From positions 1-64,000 of the forward strand of contig NMRB01000358.1 in assembly GCA_002633025.1 (NCBI GenBank): a stretch of 64,000 nt of DNA, given 5' to 3'. The stretch comes from Notospermus geniculatus (lineage: Eukaryota > Nemertea > Pilidiophora > Heteronemertea > Lineidae). Both the position numbers and the translations under genes were made by a program. Below the pieces are notes generated by a model. That model was given only the letters and a program-made list of their open reading frames with translations. It was not told the origin of the DNA and made no database searches. Shown here one piece after another: positions 1-11,271 of the stretch (position 1 is the stretch's first letter; the number at the start of each line of letters is the position of its first letter).

Positions 1-1199
1 CGCATTACATTCCTAGCGCAACTTGAACATAAGTCATTGGATGAAAATAAATGTGTGCTTGTGATGTTCGAATACGTTGCCATTCACATGAGTTTCGATA
101 GGAGTGACAAGCTGTAGAGGCCTAGCGTGTACTCATAGAGGAACCCGCCCTGCGGTTTATCCCGACAGGTCGGCGCTGCGAGCGATTGTACCGAAACGAC
201 GTCATTGACGTCATTTTAGGTGTTGACGTTGCGTCATGAAAAAATTCCTGTACATTTTTCTACAGGAAGAATGGCACAAATGACGTTGTCCTTATCGCTA
301 TCGGGTCTCTTAATTTTAAGAAAAAAAGGAATGAGTTTAAAAGAAAATTTCATCTGCTACACGATGATGTAAGTTTTACTGCCATGCGACCAACACAAAT
401 TGTTTATTTTCACGCCAGAAATAAATGGAAATAACGTTAGAAAAAAGAGATTTCGGTCACATCGCTCGCAGCGCCACGTTGTGACGTTAGTGTGCGGGTT
501 CCCCATTACTGGAAACTTAGATGACGCCCGTGCAGATCGACGTCATCATATCACGTGGTCCATGTTTATACGATCTCTTTCTCCAGGATCTGAGGGCAAT
601 CGGAAAAATGCTTGTCAAGTAATGCCATGACTTCAGTTTTCATGCGTTTATACATGTACAACAGTAGACTGATTCTCGTCTTTGCTGCGCGACTCCCGCG
701 GCGCTGCTGTCCATTCTGGAACGGACAGTGGTGCCGCCGGAGTGGAGCGGCAAGGAATGGAACCATTCTAATACAACAGTTCAAACTGTCCATATCATGT
801 GCATACTGATTAATGAGAATAGACCAAAAATATACGGGTACCAAGAAAGCAATTGTCTCCAATTAGCTAGGCAGCTATACAGTAATCAAATACAACCAAA
901 GTCTGAATTAAAAGGTATAGAACCTGAGGGAAACATTTGTATGATATTTTTCTCCGTGATTTTACGGCAATTTAGTTTGCCTTTTAATCATATCATTATC
1001 TGATTCTGGTCTGCCGATATACCTCCTGGGCATTGGTTTTCTCTCATTCGATTCTCATTACATAGCAACATTTCTTTCATTCGCTAGGATTCCTGTGGGC
1101 CGTGTATCATTATTCAATATCAATATCATACATTTCAGTCAATGCCTTTTAGTCAGTCATTTTATATTATGTAATTTGATGTACGGTAAACTCATCCAG
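1..1199. other. Intergenic DNA, imperfect hairpin near 696-744
   Basis: I see no convincing gene here. The short open frames overlap on both strands and carry no recognisable domain. The one structured spot is a GC-rich imperfect hairpin around 696-744: CTCCCGCGGCGC and CTGCTGTCC on the left match a right arm reading GGACAGTGG and TGCCGCCGGAG, with a short loop. Its role is unknown and it may be a worn fold-back element. Confidence 0.5.
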
Positions 1200-1364
1200 T
1201 AGGAGCTGTCAGCGAGTTGACCAATAGGTGTCACTACGGCCCAATTCAATGCATATAGCGGACCCAGTCATTATTGATCGAGCAGCAATCACGTAGATTT
1301 TCCTGTACATTGGTCCGCTAGAACTTGGCTGCCATCTGTTGGCAGACGCGGCAGACTGCTCCTA
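1200..1364 (+). mobile_element. MITE, TAGGAGC family, copy A
   Basis: Non-autonomous TIR element of about 165 bp. It begins TAGGAGCTGTCAG and ends CAGACTGCTCCTA, which are near inverted repeats. The internal blocks TTGACCAATAGGTGTCACTA and TTGGCTGCCATCTGTTGGCA recur in the copies at 6064-6231, 44061-44226 and 48122-48297, which shows a dispersed family. No coding capacity. No clear target duplication at this copy. Confidence 0.8.
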
Positions 1365-1920
1365 TTCATGGACGCCGCATTATTAATAGCGTTGAGTTTC
1401 AAAGCCCGCAAAGCAAAACCAGCCTACAGAACGTGTAATCCACCGCGAAGGCTGCGATTTGTCCATCTACAGGGTAAACCGCGGTAAACGCCGGTTAAGG
1501 CTTCACAAAGGGTCGCGACCGTGAAACCGTTGTTAATCGGCTGTGTATGTGTCGCGTGTATACAGATCCAAATAATCGCAGCAAGGTCGGCAAAGGAGAC
1601 ACTCCCGTAACACAGGATCCGAGCCTATCGTTTTAAAGCGATAATTCCTGTCGCAGCCGTTAAAGAATCACTCCAAAAACAATTACATCAAGGTCAGAAA
1701 TCGTCTCCTCACAAAAATGACCTGAAATACCAGAGGATGACGGTTTAATCAAGAGAAAATAATGTTTTTTTCCGTATTTATAAGATAAACATTGCTTACT
1801 GTGCTGAACTAATTCACGGGATGTTTGACATTCCTTTGTTTCGTACGTGTGGCCGACGTTCTCGATTCACTGTCTTCACTGTTTTACTTACCACTTATGG
1901 TAGCTCGACTTGAAAGTGCC
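1365..1920. other. Intergenic DNA, nothing recognised
   Basis: Unique-looking sequence between two repeats. I see no gene, RNA or repeat that I can support. Confidence 0.5.
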
Positions 1921-1922
1921 AG

Positions 1923-1960
1923 CCTGAAGAAGACGCCGGTTGGGGCCGAAAATTTGCGAA
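1923..1960 (+). repeat. CTGAAGAAG hairpin motif, copy 1
   Basis: A short conserved block: CCTGAAGAAGACGCCGG, a loop, GGGGCCGAAAATTTGCG. The same block recurs at 35047-35105 (reverse), 35171-35227, 45173-45230 and, worn, at 62160-62215. In the best copies the middle forms a perfect GACCCC/GGGGTC stem closed by a GGTT loop. It abuts the fold-back element that starts at 1968. Confidence 0.7.
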
Positions 1961-1967
1961 ATTTCTG

Positions 1968-2243
1968 CACTGAAAAAAAAATCCTAATCATGTTGAGTAC
2001 TTTCGGGGTAGATCTACTCGTTTTGTCCGTGAGATGAGTAGAAAGATACTCATATTGAGTAGAAAGGTACTTATAGCGAGTAGAAAGATACTCATAGCGA
2101 GTAGCAAGGAACTCCAAATGCAGCTCCTTGGCCCGATGAGTACCCAATTAGTACCCAATTAGTACCTTTCTACTCATCTCACGGACAAAATGACTGATGA
2201 GTAGCCCAAAGTATTCAACATGAGCTGAATTTTTTTTTCAGTG
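1968..2243. mobile_element. Fold-back TIR element, CACTGAAAA ends
   Basis: A 276-bp element that starts CACTGAAAAAAAAA and ends TTTTTTTTTCAGTG. A second pair of arms lies inside: TTTTGTCCGTGAGATGAGT near 2022 and its complement ACTCATCTCACGGACAAAA near 2171, so most of the element can fold back. The centre holds about four repeats of GAGTAGAAAG(A/G)TACT(C/T)ATA. No coding capacity seen. Confidence 0.75.
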
Positions 2244-4530
2244 TGGACTCCTTTTATTATATTCACTGTTTTACCGGTTGCATTCAAATAACAAAATTTG
2301 AGTAATTTCTTGACAAAATAATGATCGTTGAGGAAAAGTAAAAGGGGGAATACATGTATACTTCTTGTTCAATCAGGCAGTTCCACTTGTTCCATGTTTT
2401 TAAGATGTCAAAATCCAGTGATGCCATTTAAAATGGGGAATACGTGAAAAAAATCAATGACGTTTTAAATATTAACGTGTAAACATACTTATTGGAAACT
2501 GACAGAAGTTGATGAATGGAAATAAGTTGAACTGCTCCTGGAAAAATGTGAATATCGGCTCGACTGATAAGTCTTGTCGAACACCGATGCCGTGCCAACT
2601 TGGGCTGGTTCCTCAATGAACGTAGGTTCTCCACCAATCCGAGAAATGCAAAAAGCCCAGTTAAACTCTCAAATGTCATGTGTGCTTGTTTGATGTATGT
2701 TCAAAGGGATATCATGATGCCATCATCAACTTGTGATGATTTTCTCTCTGAAGTGCTTGAGAACAATTCAGCATGGTGCTTTTTGTTAATTTCCGTGTAG
2801 TAATGACATATTGTTATTTCGAGATCTTGGAATATATCTTTTTGCGACAAGAAATCGTGTCGATGAATCCGAGAGGGGATTGAATTGAATGCTCGATGTA
2901 GTATTCAAATGGACAGTATTATGCTCATATCAATGGGAGACTTTACTGCCTTTAGAGGCCACCACCAGCGTGCGGTCCTAGGACGTCATGGAATTTGACG
3001 TCACAGAAAAACATGAATCATGGATGGCGTCACGTCAGCCGGTTTCAGATCGAGGTTCTGGTTGAAATTTCGGCGGAAGTGCGCAGATCTGCTAATTTAA
3101 GAATGGTCTATTTCGCGAAGCAAGTGGTCAAAATGAATATCGCCATATATATATCAATACACTCAATCACCATGAATATGAGGGAAACCCCCGACAGCGC
3201 CCAATGAAAAAACACCTCCATCGATGTACGCTGATGATTAACACAATATATCAATTAATCGAAGACGATGGATAGTGATGTTGTCGGTTGAACCCAATTT
3301 GAAGATTCTAGCAGTTTCTACTCTCCCACATCTTTTACGGCACAATTTAATCGTTTTTATTAATAGTTCAAGGGTCTTTTAGTTTAATATGTTCGATAAC
3401 TTTCCTTTCATGCCATGACATTTTATCAGTTATGTTAAAAGCTTGTTCGCAGATACGGATAATAAACAGAAGGCATGGAAAGTTCTAGAGGGTATATTTT
3501 AAACTGAACTTCAAAACACGAACGACATACCGTTGGTAGCGTTCAACAGTTTATACGTATTCGAAAGATATTCGTAAACAATACTTATTTCAATAACATT
3601 TATAATAAGATGAAGTCTGACGACGATTAATGAATAATTCAAGGTAAGCAAACGACGGTAATGGTATTTACAGGGCAACACATAACAGATATTTATATTC
3701 CAATATTCAGGCTCAGTTCAAAGTGCAGTTAAACAACTATATGTATATGATACAAAATGGTTTTTCATGCTGTAGAAATTTAAAAAAATGTGTCTAGAAA
3801 TAAGGATCCATGAGTAACAGAATGGCTGATATCGGCAGTCGCGTTCATGGCCGTCGCAGGAGATAATCCGTCTGGCATTTTACTTACCGTGAAAAATGCA
3901 ACTTAAAGTTCACGCTGTTCGCTGCAGATTGGCCTAGCAATGCCATCCTTTACGGCAAACACGGTGTAATATAGAAAAGAATTGTAGGGATGATGCAACT
4001 AACTGGATTATCAGGTTCCCACGTGTGATGACATTTCAGTTGTGTACATACTCTTACAACTGTATTTGTGAAAAAAATCGGAACCTTTGAGTTTAGTACG
4101 AAAGCTATTTCCTCAGCTTTTTGTTCATCAACCGTCTATGTTGACACGGAAAGCGGGGCCTTGGAGCCACACCCGTCTCATCGCTGTTCGTTGGTACAAG
4201 GAGAGAGTGTTGACTTTTAAGCGTTACCTTGTAGGAAACGACCATACCTCTGTCTTGTTATGATGGGAGTGGTGAAAACTGTCGAAGAAACAGGAATCGC
4301 GCTGTCTTCAATATGTCATTCAATCAACCTGGGACCTTATTCACGAAGCCAAGGTCGATTTTGTCGATAAAATACATGACATCTTGTGAGTAAAAAGGCT
4401 TGAAAGGCATCTAAAAACCATAACATGGGTATTCATTGGAAAGATCAGCCTGTGTTGCTGTGGGACTGGTTCAGTAAGTTCAATGACATCGCCACTGTCA
4501 GTAAAAAGGTCAAATGCAAGTTCGGTTGAT
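2244..4530. other. Intergenic DNA, nothing recognised
   Basis: About 2.3 kb of AT-rich sequence with short random open frames. I found no gene or repeat that I can support. A lone GGGACCTTATTCACGAAGCC near 4330 resembles one end of the GGGC(C/T)-TATTCA(T/A)GAAGC elements seen elsewhere in the window, but I see no partner end. Confidence 0.45.
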
Positions 4531-4664
4531 GACAGTAGGTCACTTCAAACCTACACTTCATTACCTTTAGTTTGATACCAAGCATGACTACCTTGGCTCA
4601 ACTGGTCTTTAAGTAGGTCACTAGGTCATGAAAGTAGGTCACTTCAAACCTACACTTCATTACT
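4531..4664 (+). repeat. Direct duplicate of a 31-bp segment
   Basis: AGTAGGTCACTTCAAACCTA followed by CACTTCATTAC occurs near 4531 and again near 4634, about 100 bp apart. Two copies only, and a local duplication is the simplest reading. Confidence 0.7.
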
Positions 4665-4758
4665 TTTCCAGCAACGTTGCACTCCTTAGCGGGTGTTGGT
4701 ACTAACGTGATACATTCTGTGTTCTTGTGTTGTATAACTGAACAATAGATTGAACTCC

Positions 4759-5033
4759 TTAAAGGCTCGTCTACACGATCATACATTTGTTCAAAACATC
4801 ATCATACATTTGTATGATGATGTTCATGGACAAATGTATGATCGGTGTGGACCGTTTTCCCAACAAACTTGAATAGCATCCAACACGTATGATGTGTGCG
4901 GTTCAAACTTAGCTGCATTGTGCAGACGGAAATCCACAACAAGCTTGGACATCATCATACATTTGTATGATGATGTCCAAGCTTGTATGATGATGTTTTG
5001 AACAAATGTATGATCGTGTAGACGGGCCTTTAA
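4759..5033. mobile_element. MITE with about 48-bp TIRs and TTAA borders
   Basis: A 275-bp element bounded by TTAA at both ends (4759-4762 and 5030-5033). The arms read TTAAAGGC(T/C)CGTCTACACG, then ATCATACATTTGTTCAAAAC and ATCATCATAC, and match the inverted right end almost perfectly. Inside, ACATCATCATACATTTGTAT and nearby blocks form more hairpins. TTAA target duplications are typical of piggyBac- and Kolobok-type transposases, and no transposase is present here. Confidence 0.85.
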
Positions 5034-6060
5034 GTCCACAGTAACTATGAGATAGGCGAGGGACTTTGACAGAATGATTGACACAAAAACAAAAAAGAAG
5101 ACGCCTTTATTACTCATTGCTAATGCACCATCCGCATCGATTCTTCCAATTCACCTGCGGCAATATCGGTAAAACATGAACGTAACCCGACTTGTTCAGC
5201 ACTGTGCGACTAAATCCCGTGTCAAAGCTCGTCGACGAGATCTCGTGAGACACCGCGGGAGATCACGTCTTGATCCTGTCATCCCCCAGTTTGTAGTCTC
5301 GCCTACAGTCTGCCTTTATGTCGCTGTAATTGACTGGAGAAGTGTTTTCAATGGCTTTGTGTCTTTGCATCGATTACATCGTTCGAGAATATCTCGTGGC
5401 CTCCTCGATCGAAGTTTATTTTCCAAAGCGCTGTGGGTTTGTGTAACTGTACCTTGGCCACCTGAGACGCACGCTGGCAACTTGATGCGAATACATCGGA
5501 CGAGTTTGGAAATTCTTGTTTCAAAAGTTAAATGAAGTCCCGGATGAGTAATCCAAGTTTGATTCACCGGCAGGGTATAATTTCGTCTCCTTCTTTTGTG
5601 TCATTTTGGTGCCACTAGTTCATGAGTCACTTCCTAGCCCGTGTCTTTCACATTTGCGGTCCGATCACGAACCCTGACGAACCCACAAAAAGGTTTCATT
5701 CTTCTGTGGCTAGTTCTTTCACGCGAACATACGTTACTTGGCGAAAAACTAAAGGGTCATTGATCATCGTAATTTATGGAAAATTCATCACACGTTTTAT
5801 AATATCGGTCTGCGGCGGTTACCAACATCTGTTCCAATTACATAGCCTTGAAGTACGTCGCAGGGGATTTTGTCAAATTCATGGCACGAATGATGCTGTA
5901 TGTTAATTAAATGTAGTTTTTCCTATTGGGTAACTTATATTTTTCCTAAACATATTTTGCTTCCTGTATTGGCCCCTCAACAACAACTGACGAAATACTG
6001 TCAGATATCAACGAATTGGCCCGAAAAATGGTCCCATCAACTTGCCTTCTTCGTTAGAAG
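5034..6060. other. Intergenic DNA with one unremarkable open frame
   Basis: An open frame of 119 codons (5176-5535, plus) lies here. It is rich in Arg, Val and Ser, shows no domain, and a stop-poor frame also exists on the opposite strand, so I treat it as chance. Nothing else supported. Confidence 0.4.
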
Positions 6061-6063
6061 GTC

Positions 6064-6231
6064 AGTAGAAGCTCCCAATCAGTTGACCAATAGGTGTCAC
6101 TACGGTCTAATTCAGCGCCTATCGGACCCATTTATTGTTGACTGAGCACCTATAAAGAGAATATTCTTTTGTATTGGTCACAAAGAAGTTTGCTGCCACC
6201 TTTTGGCAAAAAGCTTGGCTGACTGCTCCTG
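6064..6231 (+). mobile_element. MITE, TAGGAGC family, copy B
   Basis: A diverged copy of the element at 1200-1364, same orientation. The shared blocks are AGTTGACCAATAGGTGTCAC near 6080 and GCTGCCACCTTTTGGCAAA near 6192, ending GACTGCTCCT. The left end is altered (GTAGAAGCTCCCAATCAG). Confidence 0.7.
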
Positions 6232-6360
6232 TTGACGCTGCATGTAGGCTGCTAATCCACTTATCGAAATGATGTTACAGAGAATGTTGTGTCGTCGTGG
6301 TCATCCTTCCTCATCGGCAAAGCACGTTTAAAGAGAGCCACTCTGGGTATACCGTTCCTT

Positions 6361-6607
6361 AAGCTAGGAATCCACCATTGATTTTCTAGTTGATTTTGCG
6401 TTGCGACTTGCTTTGCAACTGGGTTGCGTTGCAACTGGGACGAGATCGCCGTAGTGGACCCGCTAGACATGATTTCCACCAATGGCGAAGATGTGGTCAA
6501 TTTCAGTCGGCAATCGGTCGGCGACCGGTATCAGTTCCTTGCGATCGTATTCAATCGCAGGTAGCAGCAAGTCGCAACGCAGAAAATCAGCAGTGGATTC
6601 CTAGCTT
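6361..6607. mobile_element. MITE, AAGCTAGGAATCCAC ends
   Basis: A 247-bp element. The left end AAGCTAGGAATCCAC is answered by GTGGATTCCTAGCTT at the right. Homology continues inward through GATTTTCT and GCGTTGCGACTTGCT, matched by AGCAAGTCGCAACGC and AGAAAATC on the right arm, with a spacer between the blocks on the left. No coding capacity. Confidence 0.8.
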
Positions 6608-6922
6608 TACAGCAAAGGCACTGCTGACCAGAATCATCGTTAAGTCATGCAATGCTGGTAACGCAATTACCAAAGTCAAATCAAAGCATGGGAATTTTAT
6701 GTCAAATAAAAATGGCTGTGAACTCATCCGATTTCTAATCAAATTATCGGCTGGGATTTAAAGTGAAGCCAATTTGTCAATCTTAATGTCGATGATAGCA
6801 AATTGCCCGCGAGTTTTTTTCGCCACGATTAACGGAACGCAATATTTCGGTGTCGTGACTTCATTGCTTGTTTTGGGAGCAGAATGCCTGCCTCCTTTCA
6901 GGCTGAAGACGTAACTGTCTGA

Positions 6923-7087
6923 AGCTTTGTTCACACTGCAGGCGCGGTGCGATGCGAAATTTTTCACGCCTGATTGTTTCCACCGTTAAACCTATAGCTG
7001 TTCACACCCTTCGGTGCGACGCGATGCGGTAAGAAGGCTGTTATCCTTTGTTCAGATCGCACCGCGCCTGCAGTGTGAACAAGGCTT
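6923..7087. mobile_element. MITE, GCAGGCGCGGTGCGAT arms
   Basis: A 165-bp element whose left arm (AGC)TTTGTTCACACTGCAGG then CGCGGTGCGAT is matched by ATCGCACCGCGCCTGCAGTG then TGAACAAGGCT at the right. A second partial GGTGCGACGCGATGCGG block lies in the middle, suggesting internal duplication. No open frame of interest. Confidence 0.8.
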
Positions 7088-8280
7088 TATTGAGGGAAGT
7101 TGACTTCAAAGGTTTGCCATGTTTCACTTGGTCTCCTGCTTTAGTATGATACCAGATTGTTATCCTTTCATAAATCGATCACTCTCAAAAATTGCGTTAA
7201 AACTTCGATGCCGCAGGGCCTACCCAAATTTCTCATCTCAGCGCCTGTCTAAGATTCGCCCACTCACCTGGGAAATTGGTTTGTTCCATCTGTTTGCTCA
7301 GCTGCATCAGGAGGTAACGGTCTTCATACAACATACACCTAACACCGTGAACCCAGTCGTCCCTTCCTTTTCCAATAAACAACGTTCACTAGTTTCATGT
7401 AATGACAAATTCTGCAGAAAAATGAGATTTCAAAATCACATCATTTATTCATGAAATCCCATCACTTTTTATTTCATCGAAACCCTTGGATTTCATGTCA
7501 CCTGTAATCATTTATCACGAGGACAATCTCAAGTTTTGTCATTTATGGACGCTTCTAATTGAACATTGAAGCGATTCCATTGTTTAAAACGTCAGTATTT
7601 AAATACTGGTCATTAAAGTTGATTGATTACAAATGTAGTCGAGACGTTGGCGACATACAAAATGCGTCCAGGGGTGAAGACCCTCAACACGAAATTATGC
7701 ACGTTATGACTAGATTTGATGCATGCATTTGATTGCTGATGAAGTGGTCTTCATGTGCAACTTGGGGCAGCCCGATATCGGAACGTCCCGTCACGACATG
7801 GAACCGCTCCGTAAGTCCATCGATTAAACTTTAGTAGACTATGTCACGTTTTACAAACCGGAATCATCAAACGAGAGGCAAAACATCCACCGCACTTGAA
7901 TGAGTCAGAGGTACTCCCAGTTGTAAAATAAAAACTAGAAAACGATTTGCAGACCATTAAGATTTCGTGGATGTCGGTGGCCTCTTCTTGTCAACAATAA
8001 AGGTGCAATTTGTGACACCCATCAGTGGACCATCCATCATTTTGAGAAGCATGCCTGCCACGTCACCTTCGTGGTAATTTTGCAATTTTCGTTTCTCAAT
8101 TGGATGCAGTAAAATAGTCATAAATCTTCCAATTGCCGTTCATTCAAACAATTTGAGACGGACGTTTTCTAATGTCGATTTGGAAAAGAAGACCCAGTTG
8201 TACTTTTTTCGAATTATCTCTTACTTTGTGCAGGTACGCCTGAAACAGCTGGAAACAGTCATCGCGATCATCACCTAACA
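7088..8280. other. Intergenic DNA, nothing recognised
   Basis: No gene or repeat that I can support. The 111-codon open frame at 7119-7454 has no recognisable motif. Confidence 0.4.
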
Positions 8281-8870
8281 TCTAAGATAATTTCTCATGG
8301 TGTAACAGTGAAGAGCCCTTGTGGTGTGAACACAAAAAACTACTCTAATGGGGTAACACCCAAGATCGCTTCTTATAGCATGTGTGGTGTAACAGTGAAG
8401 AGCCCTTGTGGTGTGAACACAAAAAACTACTCTAATGGTGTAATACCAAAGATAGCTTCTTATGGCATGTATGGTGTAACACCAAAAAAACCCCTCTTCT
8501 AATGGTGTAATACCCATGACCATTGCAGATGGTGTCACACTAAAGAACCCCCATATGATGGAATAAAAAAGCATCCTCCTAATGGTGTAACACAAAAGAA
8601 CACTCCTTATGGTGTAACACCAACGAACACATATGTAATACAACAGAATAATTCTTACGGTGTACCACAAACGAATCCTTATGGTGACGTGTTACACTAA
8701 TGAACACTTATGGTATAACATAGAAGAACCCCGGCTTATGGTGTAATCCAAAACAATCGTTCTTATGGTGTAACACTGAATACCCTTAGGGATGGTGTAA
8801 CACCAAAGAAACCTCATGGTGTGTGTAAACACCAAACAGCACCCTAGCATACGAAGCTGTAGCTCTTCAA
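8281..8870 (+). repeat. Degenerate minisatellite with GGTGTAACACC core, copy 1
   Basis: An irregular tandem repeat of about 27-37 bp units. Each carries a version of TAATGGTGTAACACCAAAG or TTATGGTGTAACAC. The core GGTGTAACACC is itself close to an inverted repeat. Units are more alike in the left half (blocks beginning AAAAAACTACTCTAATGG) than in the right. The open frames here repeat NGV-P/T-K motifs only because of the repeat. A second copy runs from 9418 to 10355. Confidence 0.85.
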
Positions 8871-9416
8871 TGGTGTACCACGAAGAGAAAGAGCCCTTAA
8901 AGCGATCTTTGCTGGTTTAACCAGCAAAGATCGCTTTAAGGGCTCTTTCTCTTCAATGAGATGAGTTTCTTTGAGTCCACCATGTTTACCTGTTAACGAT
9001 GATTACTGTTTGTGCCCAGGAGAAAAGGTGCAAGGCACCATTAGAACCGACCCCTAAAATATGAACGCCGGCAGTCGTCTTCAAAATCCCCCTCCAGCGG
9101 CACTGAGCATCACATCAGACGGGGTGCATGATCATGCTATAACCTATTACACTAAAGCCCACTTATCCCTGCCTATAATGTATTACCGATATGAGGGGTA
9201 GGGTTTCAAACGGATGTAAGGGTACCCAGGAATCGATTTGAGTGACACTCGTGTCACCCCTGAATGAAGTATGATCAGCTAGTTGAGTGGACGGCGCCTC
9301 GGGCTGGCTGGCTCGATTTCAACAGATAATTACAAGAAGAGTAAAGAATCTCGGAGGAACCTTTGAATTGTGAGCTTGCGGAAATGATGAGATTTTTCAC
9401 TCTAATGATGATTTGT
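8318..9416 (+). repeat. Left copy of a 1.1-kb duplicated segment
   Basis: This segment is nearly identical to 9418-10865, apart from a 378-bp insertion in the right copy, a fold-back extension in the left copy and a few small indels. The left copy stops exactly at the single n at 9417, and the right copy starts directly after it. That junction points to two unmerged contigs or alleles placed side by side. Confidence 0.85.
8882..8954. repeat. 73-bp perfect palindrome
   Basis: A left arm of 36 bp (8882-8917, beginning GAAGAGAAAGAGCCC and ending TTTGCTGGTT) is the exact reverse complement of 8919-8954, with one T at 8918 between them. The second copy of the surrounding segment (near 10369-10404) has only the right arm, so the left arm is an addition in this copy or a loss in the other. 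Confidence 0.95.
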
Positions 9417-9417
9417 N

Positions 9418-10865
9418 TGTGGGGTGAACACAAAAAACTACTCTAATGGTGTAACACCCAAGATCGCTTCTTATAGCATGTGTGGTGTAACAGTGAAGAG
9501 CCCTTGTGGTGTGAACACAAAAAACTACTCTAATGGTGTAACACCAAAGATCGCTTCTTATAGCATGTGTGGTGTAACACTAAAGAGCCCTTGTGGTGTG
9601 ACCACCAAAAAACCCTCTTCTAATGGTGTAATACCCAAGACCATTGCAGATGGTGTCACACTAAAGAACCCCCATATGATGGAATAAAAAAGCATCCTCC
9701 TTATGGTGTAACACAAAAGAACCCTCCTTATGGTGTAACACCAACGAACACATATGTAATACAACAGAATAATTCTTACGGTGTACCACAAACGAATCCT
9801 TATGGTGACGTGTTACACTAATGAACACTTATGGTATAACATAAGCCGTGTTTACACCTATGCAATTTTTCCAGGCCCGGGTTCGAATTTAACCCGGATC
9901 CATTGAATTTTCTGTCCACACCTATTATTCGTCTTACGATATTGAACGCTGGCCATACTATTTATAGACACACCACCCATTCAATTTTAGCAGACCGACA
10001 CCTGTCGGTGGGCTCAGTAAACGTTTTAGCCCGGCCTTTTTCTGTCCACACCTATGAAATTGCCGGGCTAAAGTGTAATCCGGATCAGACCCGCCGAGCG
10101 AAAGCGGGCTAAATTAGTCCGGCAATTTTTAATCCGGATCCGATTTTCATAGGTGTAAACACAAAAAAGGCGGGTCAGAGCCGGGTCAGGTCCGGCAATT
10201 TCCTCAGGTGTAAACACGGCTATAGAAGAACCCCGGCTTATGGTCCAAAATAATCGTTCTTATGGTGTAACACTAAATACCCTTAGGGATGGTGTAACAC
10301 CAAAGAATGGTGTGTGTAAACACCAAACAGCACCCTAGCATACGAAGCTGTAGCTCTTCAATGGTGTACCAGCAAAGATCGCTTTAAGGGCTCTTTCTCT
10401 TCAAGGAGATGAGTTTCTTTTGAGTCCACCATGTTTAGCTGTTAAGGATGATTACTGTTTGTGCCCAGGAGAAAAGGTGCAAGGCACCATTAGAACCGAC
10501 CCCTAAAATATGAACGCCGGCAGTCGTCTTCAAAATCCCCCTCCAGCGGCACTGAGCATCACATCAGACGGGGTGCATGATCATGCTATAACCTATTACA
10601 CTAAAGCCCACTTATCCCTGCCTATAATGTATTACCTATATGAGGGGTAGGGTTTCAAACGGATGTAAGGGTACCCAGGAATCGATTTGAGTGACACTCG
10701 TGTCACCCCTGAATGAAGTATGATCAGCTAGTTGAGTGGACGGCGCCTCGGGCTGGCTGGCTCGATTTCAACAGATAATTACAAGAAGAGTAAAGAATCT
10801 CGGAGGAACCTTTGAATTGTGAGCTTGCGGAAATGATGAGATTTTTCACTCTAATGATGATTTGT
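9418..10865 (+). repeat. Right copy of the duplicated segment
   Basis: It repeats 8318-9416 and then continues past the point where the left copy ends (ATGATGATTTGT). It includes the second copy of the GGTGTAACACC minisatellite (9418-9840 and 10225-10355) split by the insertion at 9844-10221. Differences from the left copy are mostly single bases and small indels. Confidence 0.85.
9844..10221. mobile_element. 378-bp TIR element with ATA target duplication
   Basis: Starts AGCCGTGTTTACACCTATG and ends CTCAGGTGTAAACACGGCT. The empty site survives in the left copy (AACATAGAAGAA at 8718-8729). Comparison shows that ATA at 9841-9843 and 10222-10224 is the target duplication. A TA duplication with one extra terminal base cannot be excluded. 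Sub-terminal repeats (CTGTCCACACCTAT twice, ATAGGTGTAAACAC) lie inside. No transposase. Confidence 0.9.
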
Positions 10866-10958
10866 ATCTCATATATTACATGTACAGTACATGTATGTGT
10901 TGGAAGAAGCCTGAGCGCAGAAGAGTGCGCGTCGCTATCCCCCGCCAGCGTCGGTGAA

Positions 10959-11271
10959 GCCAGGCGCACATTGACGACAAATGTCAGTGCGGAAGGGGTG
11001 TTTTTAATGTCGACTGACCCAACGCTGCTGGACTCGTCATTCAGCAAGTGTAAAGTTTTTCAGTGTTTCCGTGTGTCAGTGTTTCCCTTATTGTTCTGGA
11101 AACACTAGATCGACACGTTTCTCTGTGTGTCCTCCATTGTCGAGTCGCGGCTTATTCCGTCAGACAATAGCAGAGGAACACTCGCAGATGGAGAACGCTC
11201 AAAAACGTTACACCTGGTCAGTCGATTTTAAAAACACCGCATTGAGTTTTGTCGCAAATGTGCGCTTGGCC
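10959..11271. mobile_element. TIR element, GCGCACATT / GTCGACTGACC arms
   Basis: The left arm (10959-11020) contains AGGCGCACATTGACGACAAA and GGTGTTTTTAATGTCGACTG. The right arm (about 11213-11271) is its inverse, GGTCAGTCGATTTTAAAAAC through GCGCTTGGCC. The space between the arms holds the TGTAA element at 11049-11212. A lone half of the same family sits at 32908-32974. Confidence 0.75.
11049..11212 (+). mobile_element. TGTAA...TTACA MITE, copy 1 (nested)
   Basis: 164 bp, begins TGTAAAGTTTTTCAGTGT and ends CAAAAACGTTACA. It is nearly identical to 21337-21507 inside the split tRNA-Asp, with the shared block GACACGTTTCTCTGTGTGTC. It lies within the larger TIR element 10959-11271. The right flank is CCTGG; no matching left flank is visible. 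Confidence 0.85.

Noticed and set aside
5176-5535. 119-codon open frame as a gene
   Set aside because: No domain, an overlapping frame on the other strand, and no start, splice or polyadenylation support.
8275-9791. Repeated NGV-P-K / CYTIR-type peptides as a repeat protein
   Set aside because: They are translations of the GGTGTAACACC minisatellite in both strands and are broken by stops.
9876-9900. GGGTTCGAATT as a Pol III B box
   Set aside because: It lacks the final CC of the consensus, has no A box in place, and lies in the interior of a TIR element.
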